This document shows, one piece after another, positions 40,010 to 51,930 of a stretch of 64,000 nt of DNA; positions within the stretch are counted from its first letter, which is position 1, and each line of letters starts with the position of its first letter. This stretch comes from Cladopsammia gracilis. Taxonomy: Eukaryota; Cnidaria; Anthozoa; Scleractinia; Dendrophylliidae. The notes beneath the pieces were generated by a model. That model saw only the letters and a program-made list of their open reading frames with translations. It had not been told where the DNA came from and made no database searches. The stretch spans positions 1,035,605 through 1,099,604 of the forward strand of contig JAJGOT010000287.1 of assembly GCA_022457155.1 (NCBI GenBank), in the 5' to 3' direction. Made by a program: the position numbers and the translations under genes.

Positions 40010-40640
40010 TGGGCCTCAGCCATTTCGTAAGGGGTTTGCCTTTCAAGGAATAAAGTTTTTCTTACAAAGTTTTTCTAAGATCGTTACTTTCACTTCAGAA
40101 AATGCCAGCAATTTCTCAGAGTTCATACGTTACTATCGAATAATCTTATTTCCTGGAGGGCGGCCGGGAGGCCGGCTTTATTGTCGGATTTATACCTCAT
40201 GTCGCAAAGTTTTGGATTACTCGTCAATAGTTTCACCATTAAAACTGAACTATTCCAAATTCAGCAGAATCCAAATCTTGCGCGCACTTGGAGATTTCAG
40301 GGGAACATTCGACACCCCTAGCGGTAGTTGAGGAATTTGAAACTGCAGACCTGTTTTTCATTTCAATGTATATAAAAAAACATCGGAATTTGAATAAAAT
40401 TAAAGACACTAAACTTCATCCCACAATGATGGCGTTATTGGTTGCTTCAAATTATTCATTGTAACCTGTTCGAATCAGCTTTGCGCAGTGGCATTACCGT
40501 AGCCAATGAGGTTCATCCGAGGCGCGGTTATTGCTGATTGAAAACTTTTCCCAATACCCCGCAAGACGACTTGAAATACAGTCGGCTTTGCAATTTTTGA
40601 CGGTCCATACGTGGACCCTACAACAATTAAAGAAGACATC
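40010..40640 (+). repeat. Mosaic repeat family, B-C-A unit, copy 2
   Basis: Same segment order and wording as 37965-38585, with about ten to fifteen percent visible differences by eye. Confidence 0.75.
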
Positions 40641-41101
40641 AAATAGGGTATGCACGCCATGGAGTGAAATGACAATTGCTTTCTTTCGGTTGTCGTAGTT
40701 TTCTTTCGGCTTTCACTTCTTTCAGGTAGCAACAGACTGTACCGTAGACGGGCCAATCGCTCTTTATAAAATCGCGACAAATATACGTGAAAATATAAAC
40801 TACATAAACAATCTATTTGAATTTTCTAATTCTAAGGAAGGAAACAAGGTAGTAACGTAATAAAGTACCGTACTTCCGTTAGCTGACGAAGCTAGCGGTT
40901 TTTTCGTCGCGCGCGATGCTCGGCTGAATTTGCGAGCGCCGAAGCCGCGAAAGCGAGCGGCAAAGCTGCGAGGAGTCGCGAATTCAGCATCGCGAGCGCC
41001 AACAAGACCACCAGCTACGCAGGCTTTACTTTCGCAGTCAGGAATAGAATTCTAAGCCAGGTTTGTAAGGAGTTTGTCTTCAGATTCGCGCAATCCTAAT
41101 A
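40641..41101. other. Repeat-derived spacer before the LINE
   Basis: No gene. A GC-rich stretch at 40895-41015 carries mirrored GCGAGC / GCTCG and GAATTCAGCATCGCG words. A partial segment B (AAGGAGTTTGTCTTCAG) occurs at 41068. Confidence 0.4.
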
Positions 41102-42728
41102 TTGTGTTGGGTGTCATGTGTAGCAGCCGAATCGAATTCCAAACCGGGCAGGAACTGGTATCTACTTTGGCATCTCCCAGAACGTTTTCACATACCTTTT
41201 TTTGTGATTAGTGTTGGTGATATTCAACAATTAAAGGACAAATTGGTCCAACAAGACAATTTATTAAAAGTACAAAACAAAAAAATCGAAGACCTCTCCA
41301 TTGATCTGTCATCTCAAGCTGAATCATTTAATGATTTGTTACAACAACATTCAGCACAAATGAAGAAACTACAAGACGAAAATCGTTTACTTCACAAGAA
41401 AAACGCAAAACTGTTAGAAACAAATGCGGCCTCACAGGCAAAACATCGTCAGCTCGAGACTGACGTCGATTTTCTTAAAGATCAAATAGCAGTCTTGTGG
41501 CAGAAATCAGCAGGAGCACCCAATCCAGTTCCTGATGCGGTCGACAAGAAATTATCTTCTAATTCCGAAGAACCAATTCAAGACGGGCTCCCACCTAAAT
41601 TAGCAATTGCGGATCAGGATCTACTTCTTGTAGATTTGCCCACACAAAACCGTTTTTCTCCATTGCAAGAAGAAACCCGGGAAGAAACCTCAGTGTCACA
41701 CAAGGATAATTCACTTCCGCCGCAAATGTTCCTGATGACAAGTCAATCCCAGTTACTCCCTTGCGTGATGGTCAAAATAGCAACGTTAACAACACGAACA
41801 CGTCCCCACACACTCGAAGTAGAACAACTGAATTTCGTGAAAACGCTCCTGATTCCAACCCTCGCAACTTGATTTCTGGCAATGACACTACAACAACAAA
41901 CACAGCAGTTTTCTTGTGCGACTCAAACGGAAAATTTCTCAATACGAAAAAGATGTTCCCTTCAACACTTACCATGCAATACTTCCAGTGTCCAAAGATT
42001 GAAAACGCAAGGACCCTGCTACAGAATGAAATCCACGATCCCCCTCAACTCATTGTTATACACACCGGAACAAATGACTTGGGAACGAGAACCTCAGCGG
42101 ATGTTTTGATATCTGATCTTACGGTTTTGATCACAGAAGCTTCCACTAAATTTCCCACCAGTAAAATTATCTACTCTACTCTACTTCCACGAGCAGACAT
42201 TCCAATCCCAATCATTACTAAAATTAATGAGCAATTAACTGTTGAATGCTCCAGGTTACCAAATGTACATCTCGTTACTCGTGACAATGTTTTTGCAAAG
42301 GGTCCTGACGTCTTGCATGATAGTAAACACATCCGAAAGCGTCATATTGGATTATTGCTGCTAATTTGGTAGAAGTGATTCGGGGTAGAATGAAACTAGC
42401 ACGACTCCCCCATAACCAAACAAGATCACCGCGTCGTCAGCAATCTGAATCAACTCCCGCAGGAAGATATGCACCCTATAACGGCGCAGTCCAGGGCATT
42501 CCCGCTGAAGTCTTTCATCAAGCACCATACCGCCAACAGTCTGAATCAACTCCTGTAGGAGGATATGCATCCTATAGCAGTGCAGTCCAGGGCGTTCCCG
42601 CTGAAGTTTTTCATCAAGCACCATACACCCAGCAGTCCCAACAACAAGTAAATCAGCCATCCACCTCCCGCTTGTATGGGCCTGACTCATCCAACATTCA
42701 GCTGGTCAAAGTAAAGACACAACTGTAG
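41102..42728 (+). pseudogene. LINE ORF1: coiled coil, SGNH hydrolase-like domain, tandem repeats
   Basis: Three frames carry it. 41102-41872 encodes a long coiled coil (IQQLKDKLVQQDNLLKVQNK to DFLKDQIAVLWQK); its first residues come from a non-ATG codon, so the start is uncertain. Frame 41761-42372 encodes an SGNH-like domain with FLCDSNGKFL (Ser block), VIHTGTNDLG (Gly/Asn block) and DVLHDSKHIRKRH (His block). Frame 42366-42728 follows after another shift and holds two tandem 32-residue repeats starting QQSESTP and ending EVFHQAPY. CR1-type ORF1 proteins often combine these parts; the esterase role is unclear. Confidence 0.75.
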
Positions 42729-42835
42729 AAATCCCAAAGGAACTAATATCCTTTTTAAGATTTGTTAAATCATTTATTTAGCACTAAATTATCTACCAGA
42801 ATGCGAATAGAAAACAAATAGATAGATCTGCAAAG

Positions 42836-45829
42836 ATGACGAATTGCTTGTTTCACGCAAGAAAATTGTCTTTCCTTGCTTGGAATATAAATGGACTATC
42901 ATCGAAATCCCTTGGGGCCAAATGGCAGAACATAGATTTTTTAAATATGATTAATAATTTTGATTTTATAATTCTCTCCGAGACTTGGAAATGTACGGAT
43001 GTCCAAATATCAGGATATAGATCAATGATTCAAAATGCTACTGAATCGAAAAAAGGTGGCCGTAACTCCGGCGGAATAGTTTTACTTTACAAAAATGTAT
43101 TCCATGATTGGATCTCAATTGTGAAAAAGTCCCATAATTTTGTATGGTTCAAAATAAGCAAACATTATGCCAAAACCGATAAAGACATATACACATGTGG
43201 TCTATACATTCCTCCATACAACTCGCAGTATTTTAACGATGAATTGTTTGAAGAACTTGAAAAGGACATTGAACTTTTTTCCACTCATGGATCAATACTC
43301 CTCATGGGTGACTTCAATTCTAGAACGGGGAAATATGCGGATAATATTTGTCAAGAAGGGCTGAACGTTATTCCAAATGATCGATCTGAATTCTCGTTAC
43401 TCCCTACTCAGCGAAATAGTTTTGACAACGAAGTTAACAATCATGGTAAGAGGCTCCTTGATATTTGTTAAAGTGCCGATCTCAGAATCTTAAATGGCAG
43501 AGTTAGCGGCGATTCTCTAGGGAGAGCTACCTTTCATGGGAGAAATGGTATAAGTGTTATTGATTACGCAATTTGTGATCAAGATCTATTTTTAAATGTT
43601 TCAAATTTCATAGTAAAACAGCCCACTCCTTTATCAGATCATAGTCCTATCATAACTTGGCTAAATATTAATACAGACAATTCTGGTATTCTTAAAGGAT
43701 CACAAAATAATTGTTCAAGGCGTGTAACAAAACAGTTTGTTTGGGAAAATGATTCTACACAGAAATTCAAAGATGTTTTGCGTTCTCCAGTTCTCCAAAC
43801 ACTAATACAAGAGTATATAGACGAGGGAACACAAATTCACGATGTTAACACTTCTCTTGAAAAAGTAGAAAATATTCTTACTACAACTGCTAGACAATGT
43901 TTAAAGATTAAAACCACAAAAAAGCATAAGCGTATCAAGTCATCATCAAACAAAAAATGGTTTGACCGGGAATGTCGATTAAAAAGACATGAATTGAGGA
44001 AAATGGCGAACCAAAAACATAGAGATCCGTTGAACCCCATTTTACGTGAGAAATACCATGTCATTTTAATGCAATACAAAAGATTATTGAACTCTAAAAA
44101 GAACGAATACTACAATAGCAAGCTTCATAGATTGGAGGAAACTATTGAAAACTCAGATGCGACAAATTTTTGGAAATGTCTAAAATCAATGGATGACACC
44201 ATTAAAGCGGAAGATATTCCTTTAGTGTCGGAAGAAAATTGGCTGCAACACTTTCAATCTCTTCACTCTAATGAACCGCTTAATCCCACCCAGCAGATAA
44301 TCCATGATGAACTAAAAGTAGAAGAAGATCGTAAACAACAATTTCGTCCGTTAGATTACTTGATTACCGAAAATGAAATACGAAAAGCTGCCAAAAAGTT
44401 AAAGAACAACAAATCTTCTTATTCAGATAAAATTAGAAATGAAATGATCAAAGCTGGTCTCAATGACCTAATGCCTGTTTACTACAAATTGTTTAATGCA
44501 GTTCTAAGTTCAGGTACCATGCCCCAGACATGGTGTGGTGGTCTCATTACACCAATTTATAAATCAGGCGGAAGAAGCGATCCGTCAAACTTCCGTGGTA
44601 TCTGTGTTTCAAGCTGTCTGGGAAAACTATTTTGTTCCATTTTAAACCAAAGGCTTCTCGAATATGTTGCCTCAAATAATATACTTCACAAATCACAGAT
44701 TGGCTTCTTGCCAAATAATCGTACAGCAGACCATGTCTTTACACTTCGAACCTTGATAGACAAATACGTTCATAATCACAATGAAAAAATTTATGCTTGT
44801 TTTATAGATTTTAGAAAAGCTTTTGACTCAGTTTGGCACAATGGGCTCTTGAATAAGTTATTGCAAATTAATGTGGGAGGCTGCTTTTACAATTTAATTA
44901 AAAGCCTTTATTCCAAGTCTTCTTGTTCAATAAAAATTGGCCAAAGCCAAACACGACCCTTTCAATACGCGAGGGGTGTACGACAAGGTTGTATTTTAAG
45001 TCCACTACTTTTCAACCTTTACATTAACGATTTACCTTTTTCATTTGAAAATATCCTGTCTGATCCTTTTGTTTTACCAAACGGCACAAAATTAAATTCT
45101 CTTTTATATGCGGACGATTTAATCATTTTATCACGTTCTAAAATAGGTCTGCAATATTGTCTTAATGCATTATCGTCATACTGCAACACGTGGATGTTAA
45201 GCATAAATCCAAAAAAAACCAAGATTATGGTTTTCCAAAAACGCCCAAGAAAATGCTCTGAATATAGATTTTATATGAATAATCAAATTATTGATGTTGT
45301 ACAAGATTATACTTATTTAGGAACTAAAATTTCCTCTTCAGGAAATTTTAAAGTCTCACTTGATCATCTAAAAGAGAAAGCACTTCACGCTCTTTTCAGT
45401 CTGAGGCGACACACAGATTTTAGTAAGCTAAATCCGTCCCTTGCCTGTAAAATTTTTGATACAATGATATCCCCAGTTTTGCTCTATAATAGTGAAATTT
45501 GGGGTGGATATACCAAATCTGATTTTAAGGCTTGGGATAGCTCACAAATTGAAAGAACGCATCTTCAGTTTTGTAAACGCTACCTTCAAGTGAGTAATAA
45601 GGCTTCTAATATTGCGTGCAGAGCTGAACTTGGTCGATTTCCTCTAAATATTGCCATTAATCTAAGAATCCTCAACTACTTGTTATACCTTCAAAATAAA
45701 CCCCAAGACTCTTTTGTTAAACAATCTTTCTTAATATCATTAGATCTTCACTCGAATGGTAAAATTAGCTTTCACTCTAATCTTATGAAGATATCCGAAT
45801 ACTTTAATTTCAGAAATTTTAACGTATAG
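42836..45829 (+). pseudogene. LINE ORF2: APE endonuclease and reverse transcriptase
   Basis: One frame from the ATG at 42836, interrupted only by TAA at 43469-43471 (one substitution). Endonuclease motifs: AWNINGLSSK (Asn), ILSETWK (Glu), LLMGDFNSRTGK, and after the stop GRATFHGRNGISVIDY and SDHSPI (catalytic Asp/His). Reverse transcriptase motifs: GLITPIYKSGG, SQIGFLPNNRTADHV, CFIDFRKAFDSVW (first catalytic Asp), RGVRQGCILSPLLFN and LLYADDLIIL (YADD). It then stops at 45829 because foreign DNA begins; the true C-terminus is at 46752-47222. Confidence 0.88.
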
Positions 45830-46743
45830 TTTAAAAAACGAGCAGTAGTGTATTATCAGGTTTAAAAACTCGAGGCGAAGCCGAGAGTTTTTACACCTGA
45901 TAATACACGTGCTGCGAGTTTTTTGAACGGCTTCAAAAACATTCTTTCAAAAGCGTGTCCCTTCGGAATTAAAGCAATTGCGCTTTTGTGCAAAGAGGAA
46001 ATTAGCATACGAGAAAAACAAGTAGACTAGACTGATTAGCATACAACACATGTGCCACGTCTTCGACGAAGTCGGACCATTGCTTCTCGGCTCCTGTCGA
46101 AAGTTTTGCGATTTTATAGTTCTCAGAGGGAAAACATCTACTGAAAAATGCTATACTAAAGTTGTCAGGTACGGTAGATAAAACGGCTGACAATTTTTTT
46201 TTCAGAGGTAGAGCCGAACGAGTAGAAATAAGCAGCTTGCATCTGCGAACCAGTCGCTTACCTGGCAATTTACACCAGGGCGCTGGTGTCATTCAAATAA
46301 CGGCTCACTTGTTAAACTGTTGGTTGTTTATTTTGTTGAGAAGATTGCAAATAGAATGGCGAAAGACCAGATTTTGTAAAACAGAACTGCACAAAAATAT
46401 TAAAGTCACCACTTGTTGCACTAAGAATCCTGAACAATTACTGCCCATATCAGTAATCTTTATATAAAGATTACGTGTGATCTTAATATAAATATCACGG
46501 TCATTTTAAAATCATTCTCATTAAAAATTCAGCGATAATTGCATTGTTTGCCCATTCAGCCCCGAACTCCCCTGTGACTGAAATCAAAGCCGCCACCAGG
46601 CTTTTCATAATGACCGTAGATTACCAGGTATAAAGGCTCATACACGTGATCGATTTGCGTCGTGCGATTGGCTGATATGCTCATGAATTATTAATGAGTT
46701 TTTGAACTCGATTTATTAAACACCGCTGACGTCAAACACTGTA
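45827..46743. mobile_element. 0.9 kb DNA insertion splitting LINE ORF2
   Basis: The inserted DNA begins just after GTA at 45824-45826, and GTA recurs at 46741-46743. The ends share CAG-GTGT- and GTT-AAAAACTC words in opposite orientation (imperfect inverted repeat). A strong hairpin lies at 45842-45912: GTGTATTATCAGG faces CCTGATAATACAC around a CTCGAGGCGAAGCCGAG centre. No transposase is seen. Simple excision does not restore the ORF2 frame, so a further small indel is present. Confidence 0.6.
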
Positions 46744-46751
46744 CAAATTTA

Positions 46752-47222
46752 ATGAAACAGAAATATATTTCTTATTGGCAACATATACTTCAGCATTCTC
46801 AAAAACTAGAATTTTATAAGACCTTCAAGAACGAATACACCCCCTCAAATTATCTAGGCCTGACTAGACGAGCATCTGATAGGAGGACATTAACTAAATT
46901 ACGTATAAGTAATCATAAACTTATGATCGAACTGGGCAGATACAACAAAATTCCAAGAGACAAAAGGCTTTGCCCAGTTTGTGGTTTAAATGAAATCGAA
47001 GACGAAATCCATTTTCTTTTCTATTGCTCAAAATACGCAACAATAAGAGATAATTTTTACAATAAAATACAGACTTTTATACCAAATATTAGCCATTTAC
47101 CTGTAACTGAATTGATCATAGAATTAATGAATTCTTCCATTTACTTTCTAAATATGCAATTAATTAAATTTATTTCATCTTGTTTTGATTCTCGAGATAA
47201 AATTGTCACCAATGTAATTTAA
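46752..47222 (+). pseudogene. LINE ORF2 C-terminal part
   Basis: 156 codons starting MKQKYISYWQHILQHSQKLE. It contains RLCPVCGLNEIEDEIHFLFY followed by Cys, the C-P-x-C ... H-x-L-x-x-C motif found at the end of many LINE reverse transcriptase proteins. It was cut off from the RT domain by the insertion at 45827-46743. Confidence 0.8.
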
Positions 47223-47387
47223 TTATTCATTTTTGTTTTTCTTTCTTTTTGTTAGTTAGTTGTAAGCTTTTGCAATATTGTAAAATCTACAGTCATGCAA
47301 ATAAAGCTAAATGTTGTTGTTGTTGTGTACCTTTTTTTGTGTGAATGGTTGATTACTACAAACTCTAATTAAGATCGTTACTTTCAG

Positions 47388-47682
47388 TTCAGGCGTACGT
47401 TTCTCGAAACTCCCGAAGACTTTTCGGACCCGAAAGCTATTTTTTAAATGTAGTTTCTGACGAAAGGCGTTGAAGTTTTTAGCCAACAAATCAGCTAAAG
47501 CAGGAGCCGATTAGATAATCGGCTCCTGGCTAAAGTTGTGAAGTAACGGTAAGATTTTATTGTTTAGCTTTCAAAACCAACAAAAACCGAATCTTTAGTT
47601 GCAAATATTCTGCACGTAACACAGCTTTTCGGGTTCGAAAACTTTTCGGGACTTTCGCGAAATGCACGCCAGGACTGAATTG
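47388..47682. repeat. MITE inserted in mosaic segment B
   Basis: CAGGCGTACGTTTCTCGAAA at the left faces TTTCGCGAAATGCACGCCAG at the right, with CCCGAAGACTTTTCGG / CTTTTCGGGACTTTCG mirrored. The flanks (TTACTTTCAGTT and ACTGAATTGCTAGC) come from mosaic segment B, so the element interrupts it. The target duplication is unclear. Confidence 0.6.
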
Positions 47683-48681
47683 CTAGCGAGTTCTCAGAGT
47701 TAACGTGACTTTGGAATAACCTTACTTTCTTATATGGTAGGCGGAATGGTGCAAAATTAAACGAATCAAAATCACTACCACCATCAACAAACAATCTGCG
47801 TTTCAACATTTTCGTTCTAAATAAACAATAAAATCCGTCCAACTTCAACGGCCAATACACGAATCAACACTCAAAACACGCCTAATCCAAAAACGAAAGT
47901 AAGTCAACATCAATAACGAATCACCCCAAAACCGAACCAACTATTCGTCAACAATTTGGGGACGAGCGACTGGCTCGAGGGAGGCTGGGACCAAGAAATG
48001 CCAATCGCAGGGAATGTTGGGAAACAGAACAGAATATGGCGGCCGGAGTTTCCAGCCAGTGTCGGGTGGAACTTGTGTTTTTATAGATTTGGAACAGCTA
48101 GTCTTAGATTATGAGCAGTTGAAAGCGGCACACTTTACTACAAACGTTTCCTTAGACGAAACTCTCCTTGAAAGGTTTGAAAATGGTGTTCAAGCTTTAC
48201 GAAACGTGCTTCCTCGTGTCCACCATTCACCTTCGCTTGCTGCCGTATTGTCAGGGACCGGTCATAAATTAGAGGGGGGGAGGGGGGGGGGGGGGGAGGG
48301 GGGGGAGGGCTGGTGCAAACATGGGGTGGGCCATTGTTTTTCATGCAAGCACAAAAGGGAGAATCAAACAATTTGGTGCATGTCATAAAGGGGACCATCA
48401 TTTTTTATGCAAAGTTGCTGGAGTCAAGGAGTCAATCTAGAATTCCTCTGTAGTCACAGTCATTCTTCTGTAAATATATTAATATGGAACACATCCTTTA
48501 TTTGATGACTGTTGAATATAAACATGGGATTTAATGACACTTCTTGGTCCTATGTCTAGATCCTCTCCTGACTTGAACAAACAGTATATTGTCAAAATAG
48601 AATGTAAAATATATCCTTTTAACGATTAATAACTGGTGTTTTGAAGTGATGTAAACAAATTACTTTACAGCTTGATAATGA

Positions 48682-49182
48682 TCATTGCTCTAGATCTGAT
48701 TCACTTTCACTTCCAGTACTTTCACTTTGATGGTCTTCTGTGACAGAAAGTTGCCCATTTTCTTCCAAAAGACCTGGAATGTACTCTTCTATGGTAGAAA
48801 GTGCTTTCTTAGAAATTTTCCCATTTTTTGCCATTTCTTTGAGGTATCTTATTTGATCACGCGTGAGAGATACAACACCTTCAACATTTACATCAGTGAT
48901 AATTGGCTGTGAGGTATCAGCAGATATTAGCTCAGTAATCTTTTTAAATTTCTTCTCTGCCCTTTGCTCCTTTCTTTTCTTGTTTTTTCTTCTGTTTTGT
49001 TTCTGGGACCTTTTGACAGATTTGTTTTTAAGCAACATTCCTTTACATGTAAACATATCCGCACACATGTCCTCTTTCTTTTTCAGAAACTCTAATATGT
49101 TCTTCACCCTTTCTACTTGTTCTATCAACTGAGTTATCATTTGCTCATCAAAACTCTTGGCACTATCTTGATTTCCATCCTA
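48682..49182 (-). CDS. Transposon-encoded basic/coiled-coil protein, terminal exon
   Basis: The longest ATG frame is 49140-48682 (152 codons). Upstream, a CACCCTAG acceptor at about 49183 would start an exon reading DGNQDSAKSFDEQ in the same frame. It contains a Lys/Arg-rich segment (KRSQKQNRRKNKKRKEQRAE), then SLTRDQIRYLKEMAKNGKIS, and an acidic Ser-rich tail. I do not recognise the family. It lies inside the 2.5 kb transposon and could be an accessory protein of it. Confidence 0.45.
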
Positions 49183-49374
49183 GGGTGCATGCAGTTAAAG
49201 AAGGCTTATGTGTTAGGTGAATGTACCTTAGACAATCCAAACAAGATTTTGGAATTCAGTAAAACGTTTGTGGTGTAAGAAGAATGTATCAGAGGCAATC
49301 TTGAGCACTTGAAATTGCTTGACTTGAAGAAAGAGAAACGAAAGAAAGAGAGAGCTGAAAAAAAATCTGCCCTG

Positions 49375-49793
49375 AGGCAGGGAAGAAATATGAAGATTTT
49401 GATTGGGTTGCCATGCTTGAAGATGGTTCTCTAACCAAACAGACAATGGCTGTTTTGGACAAATACCTGATAAGACACCACTACATAGACTGCCAGGGAA
49501 AGAAGAAAGCAAAACTCAATGAAGTCCAAAGGCACATAACCAACCATTTGGCTGTAACACAAAACCTAAGGGAACAAGACAGTGACACAGATGAGAGTGA
49601 AGAGGATGAGGTGGTCACATGTGATGAAGATGACGAGGAGGACATTCTCGCTGAAATCGGTTCTGAGAATGAAGAAGAAGAATTTGAAGAACACGAAGAG
49701 GGTGATGAAATCCTGTACCTAGACGATCATGGAATCACAATGAACGAAACCACAAGATCAGGAAGAAACGAAACTCGTTTTCTTCTCTGTTAG
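49375..49793 (+). CDS. Transposon-encoded acidic-tailed protein, C-terminal part
   Basis: The open frame reads GKKYEDFDWVAMLEDGSLTK then VLDKYLIRHHYIDCQGKKKA, a SAP-like helix-extended-helix pattern, followed by a long Asp/Glu-rich tail, with TAG at 49791-49793. The ATG at 49413 is internal, so this is probably the last exon of a longer gene. It stops two bases before the TTAA-type MITE. The function is unknown. Confidence 0.45.
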
Positions 49794-49794
49794 T

Positions 49795-50528
49795 TTAAGG
49801 TTACAGTGTACCTTCAGATCGAAAATTTATTGAAATTTTTTTTTTGGCGTTAAAATAAAGTTTACAGAATAAACTTTCATCCAAAAAAAAAGTATCGAAA
49901 AATAGTGAAAATTGACGGAGAAATGACGGTATAACTTTTGTGGGCGGAGTTTGTTTATTAAGCGATATGTTTTTTTAAGCGCCGTGTTCTTAAAGTTAAT
50001 TTTTCGCTTGTTGGGGACACTTTAAAGAGCTACAACTCAAAGGAAATTTGTTCGATTTTCCTTAAATTTGGACAGAAGCTAGGCTAACATATAATTAACA
50101 AAAAAGTGTCGGCGAATTTCTTAATTCCGAAAACTTTTTCGTCAAGAGGCATTTCCGTGCGATCATTCCAATATTTTTATTCCCCTTTTCGAAAATATTC
50201 TGTAACTTTTCACTGCAATTGAATATGGAAAATCGCCGACACGTTTTTTTTAGCGCTTCGTGTCCGGAAACCCGAGAACAAATCAAATTAGCAAAATCAA
50301 GTAATAATCGCTTTGAGTTATAGCATTTTAAAGCTGATTCGGACGTTCGAATTTAGACGTCGTAAAAAATTCGACAATTCATTTTATTACCAAATGGTTT
50401 CCATATCTAGATAGCCAGCTCTATAATAAGCTTTAATTTGATATCTGGGTTTAGGTATGTTAAGTGTAATCTTAAGACGCTAGAGCTGTTAAACTGGAGA
50501 CACCCCCGAGGGTACACTGTAACCTTAA
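49795..50528. repeat. piggyBac-like MITE, copy 1
   Basis: TTAA then GGTTACAGTGTACCTTCAGA at the left; GGGTACACTGTAACC then TTAA (50525-50528) at the right. Length is 734 bp. Nested in the 2.5 kb transposon. An inverted relative is at 53984-54651. Confidence 0.82.
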
Positions 50529-50942
50529 GGTCAGTGTCATACAATGCGGGCCATGCTGCAATACAGGTAGCTTTAGTGTGGGAGGAGGGATGGGGGGGGG
50601 GGGGGGCGGGGATCATGATAAATTATGCAAACTATTTTGGAGGGTCAACATTCTTTCTGCACCTGGAATGGGGAGGGTCTCTCCAAAACTGGTAGGCCAA
50701 AATAAAAATGCACCAGCCCTCCCCCCCCTCTAATTTATGACTGGTCCCTCAGAAATTGCACACAATCTCCAGCTAATGTACTGGGACCATATTCGTCACA
50801 GTAATTTTCCTTGTCGCTCTCGATGTTCTCAAGTAGCAGTTTTGTCATTTAACTTACCAGAAACTATTAAAACAGGGCAACCAGGAAGACCCAAGTTTGA
50901 TATAAGTGAGGAAACCCTAATAGAGCTGAGGTCACTGGGCTT

Positions 50943-51297
50943 TACAGCCATGCTCCGTCACGCGTGACCAGTATCCATGAGACTGAAATGGACATTTGAA
51001 TATTTCTTTGTAACGTCCGAGATTTGAATGAAACCTTGAAGATCTCGCTGGAAAACACTTTGAAAGTCACAAGGTGACGGAAAAATAACTTTGCTACACG
51101 CATAAAAAACCTGATATTGTTCGGATATGTAACATTTAAAGTAAAATGATATTTTGTTGCTCTTTGTTTCCGAAAATGCGGTAAAATTCTCACGGGAATT
51201 TCGAATCTCGGAAGGAATTTACAAAACTGACACGTAAACTTGAAAACTCCATTCAATTTTCAAAAATACTGGTCACGCGTGACGGAGCATGGCTGTA
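50943..51297. repeat. mariner-like MITE inside the integrase pseudogene
   Basis: TA then CAGCCATGCTCCGTCACGCG, mirrored perfectly by CGCGTGACGGAGCATGGCTG then TA (51296-51297). The perfect 31-base inverted repeats indicate youth. Removing it with one TA restores the host reading frame (LRSLGF to NWCEIARML). Confidence 0.88.
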
Positions 51298-51930
51298 ACT
51301 GGTGTGAAATAGCTCGAATGTTATTGGTATCACGCTGGACAATTTAGTGCAGAGTGGCCGAGTTTGGACTAGAGCATTTGTCAAAATTTGACAAAATTAG
51401 TAATGATGAGCTGGACCACAAAGCTAGGAACTTTATGCAAGAACATGGATGCTTTGTTGGATCATCCATAATTTGTGGCCATTTTTGCTCTCAGGAAATC
51501 AGAATTCAGCGAGATTGCATTCATAAGAGTCTGGCAAGAATTGATCCAAGAAATGCAAGAATTCGGTGGGCCATTACCATCTCTCGACGTGCATACTGTG
51601 TGCCTGGCCCACATAGATGGCCATAATTTTCTGGTATCTTGGGGATTTGTTATACATGGAGCCATTGATGGCTATTCACGTTTAATCACTTACCTTCACT
51701 GCTCAACTAATAATCATAGTGAGACAGTAAAAGAACTGTTCCTAGATGACATCCAGTCATTTGGATTGCCTTGAAGGGTCTGGACAGATGAAGGTGGGGA
51801 AAATGTTGGAATCTGGTAAAGAAATGCACTGTGGAACAAAGGAGAGGCCCTCACAGGGGAAGCTACTTGGCAGGCACATAAACTCACAGCCAGAGAATCA
51901 AACGGCTCTGGCGTGATGTGTTTCGCTGTG

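Larger units (their letters stand above)
38581..40014 (+). mobile_element. Harbinger-like degraded element with ORF remnant
   Basis: The left end GGCCCGGTTCAAACGTCG and the right end complement GGCCCAGTTTAGAGGTTAGACG are imperfect inverted repeats, flanked by TTA and TCA. GG-starting termini and 3-bp TNA-like targets suggest PIF/Harbinger. Inside, 39007-39353 is a diverged copy of the basic ORF at 31440-31093, with several stops. A 187-bp insertion sits at 38700-38887 and a small foldback at 39766-39857. Confidence 0.5.
41102..47330 (+). mobile_element. CR1-like non-LTR retrotransposon (LINE), degraded and interrupted
   Basis: Order: ORF1 with coiled coil and SGNH domain, then ORF2 with APE-type endonuclease, reverse transcriptase and C-terminal zinc-finger-like part, then a 3' UTR ending ATAAAGCTAAATGTTGTTG and a (TTG)n tail near 47330. 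The SGNH-containing ORF1 and the microsatellite-like tail fit the CR1 clade; the exact clade is not proven. Lesions: ORF1 frameshifts near 41740 and 42350, TAA at 43469 in ORF2, and a 0.9 kb insertion at 45827. Confidence 0.85.
48254..50748. mobile_element. 2.5 kb DNA transposon with TCA duplication
   Basis: Ends GGGACCGGTCATAAATTAGAG and CTCTAATTTATGACTGGTCCC, flanked by TCA (48251-48253 and 50749-50751). Removing it joins the host frame exactly. It contains a G-rich sub-terminal tract at 48276-48310, two converging coding fragments, and a nested TTAA-type MITE (49795-50528). A 3-bp duplication with GGG termini suggests PIF/Harbinger, although TCA is not the commonest target. Confidence 0.75.

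Noticed and set aside
48138..48401. Minus-strand frame with a poly-Pro run
   Set aside because: The proline run is the translation of the G-rich tract at a transposon end.
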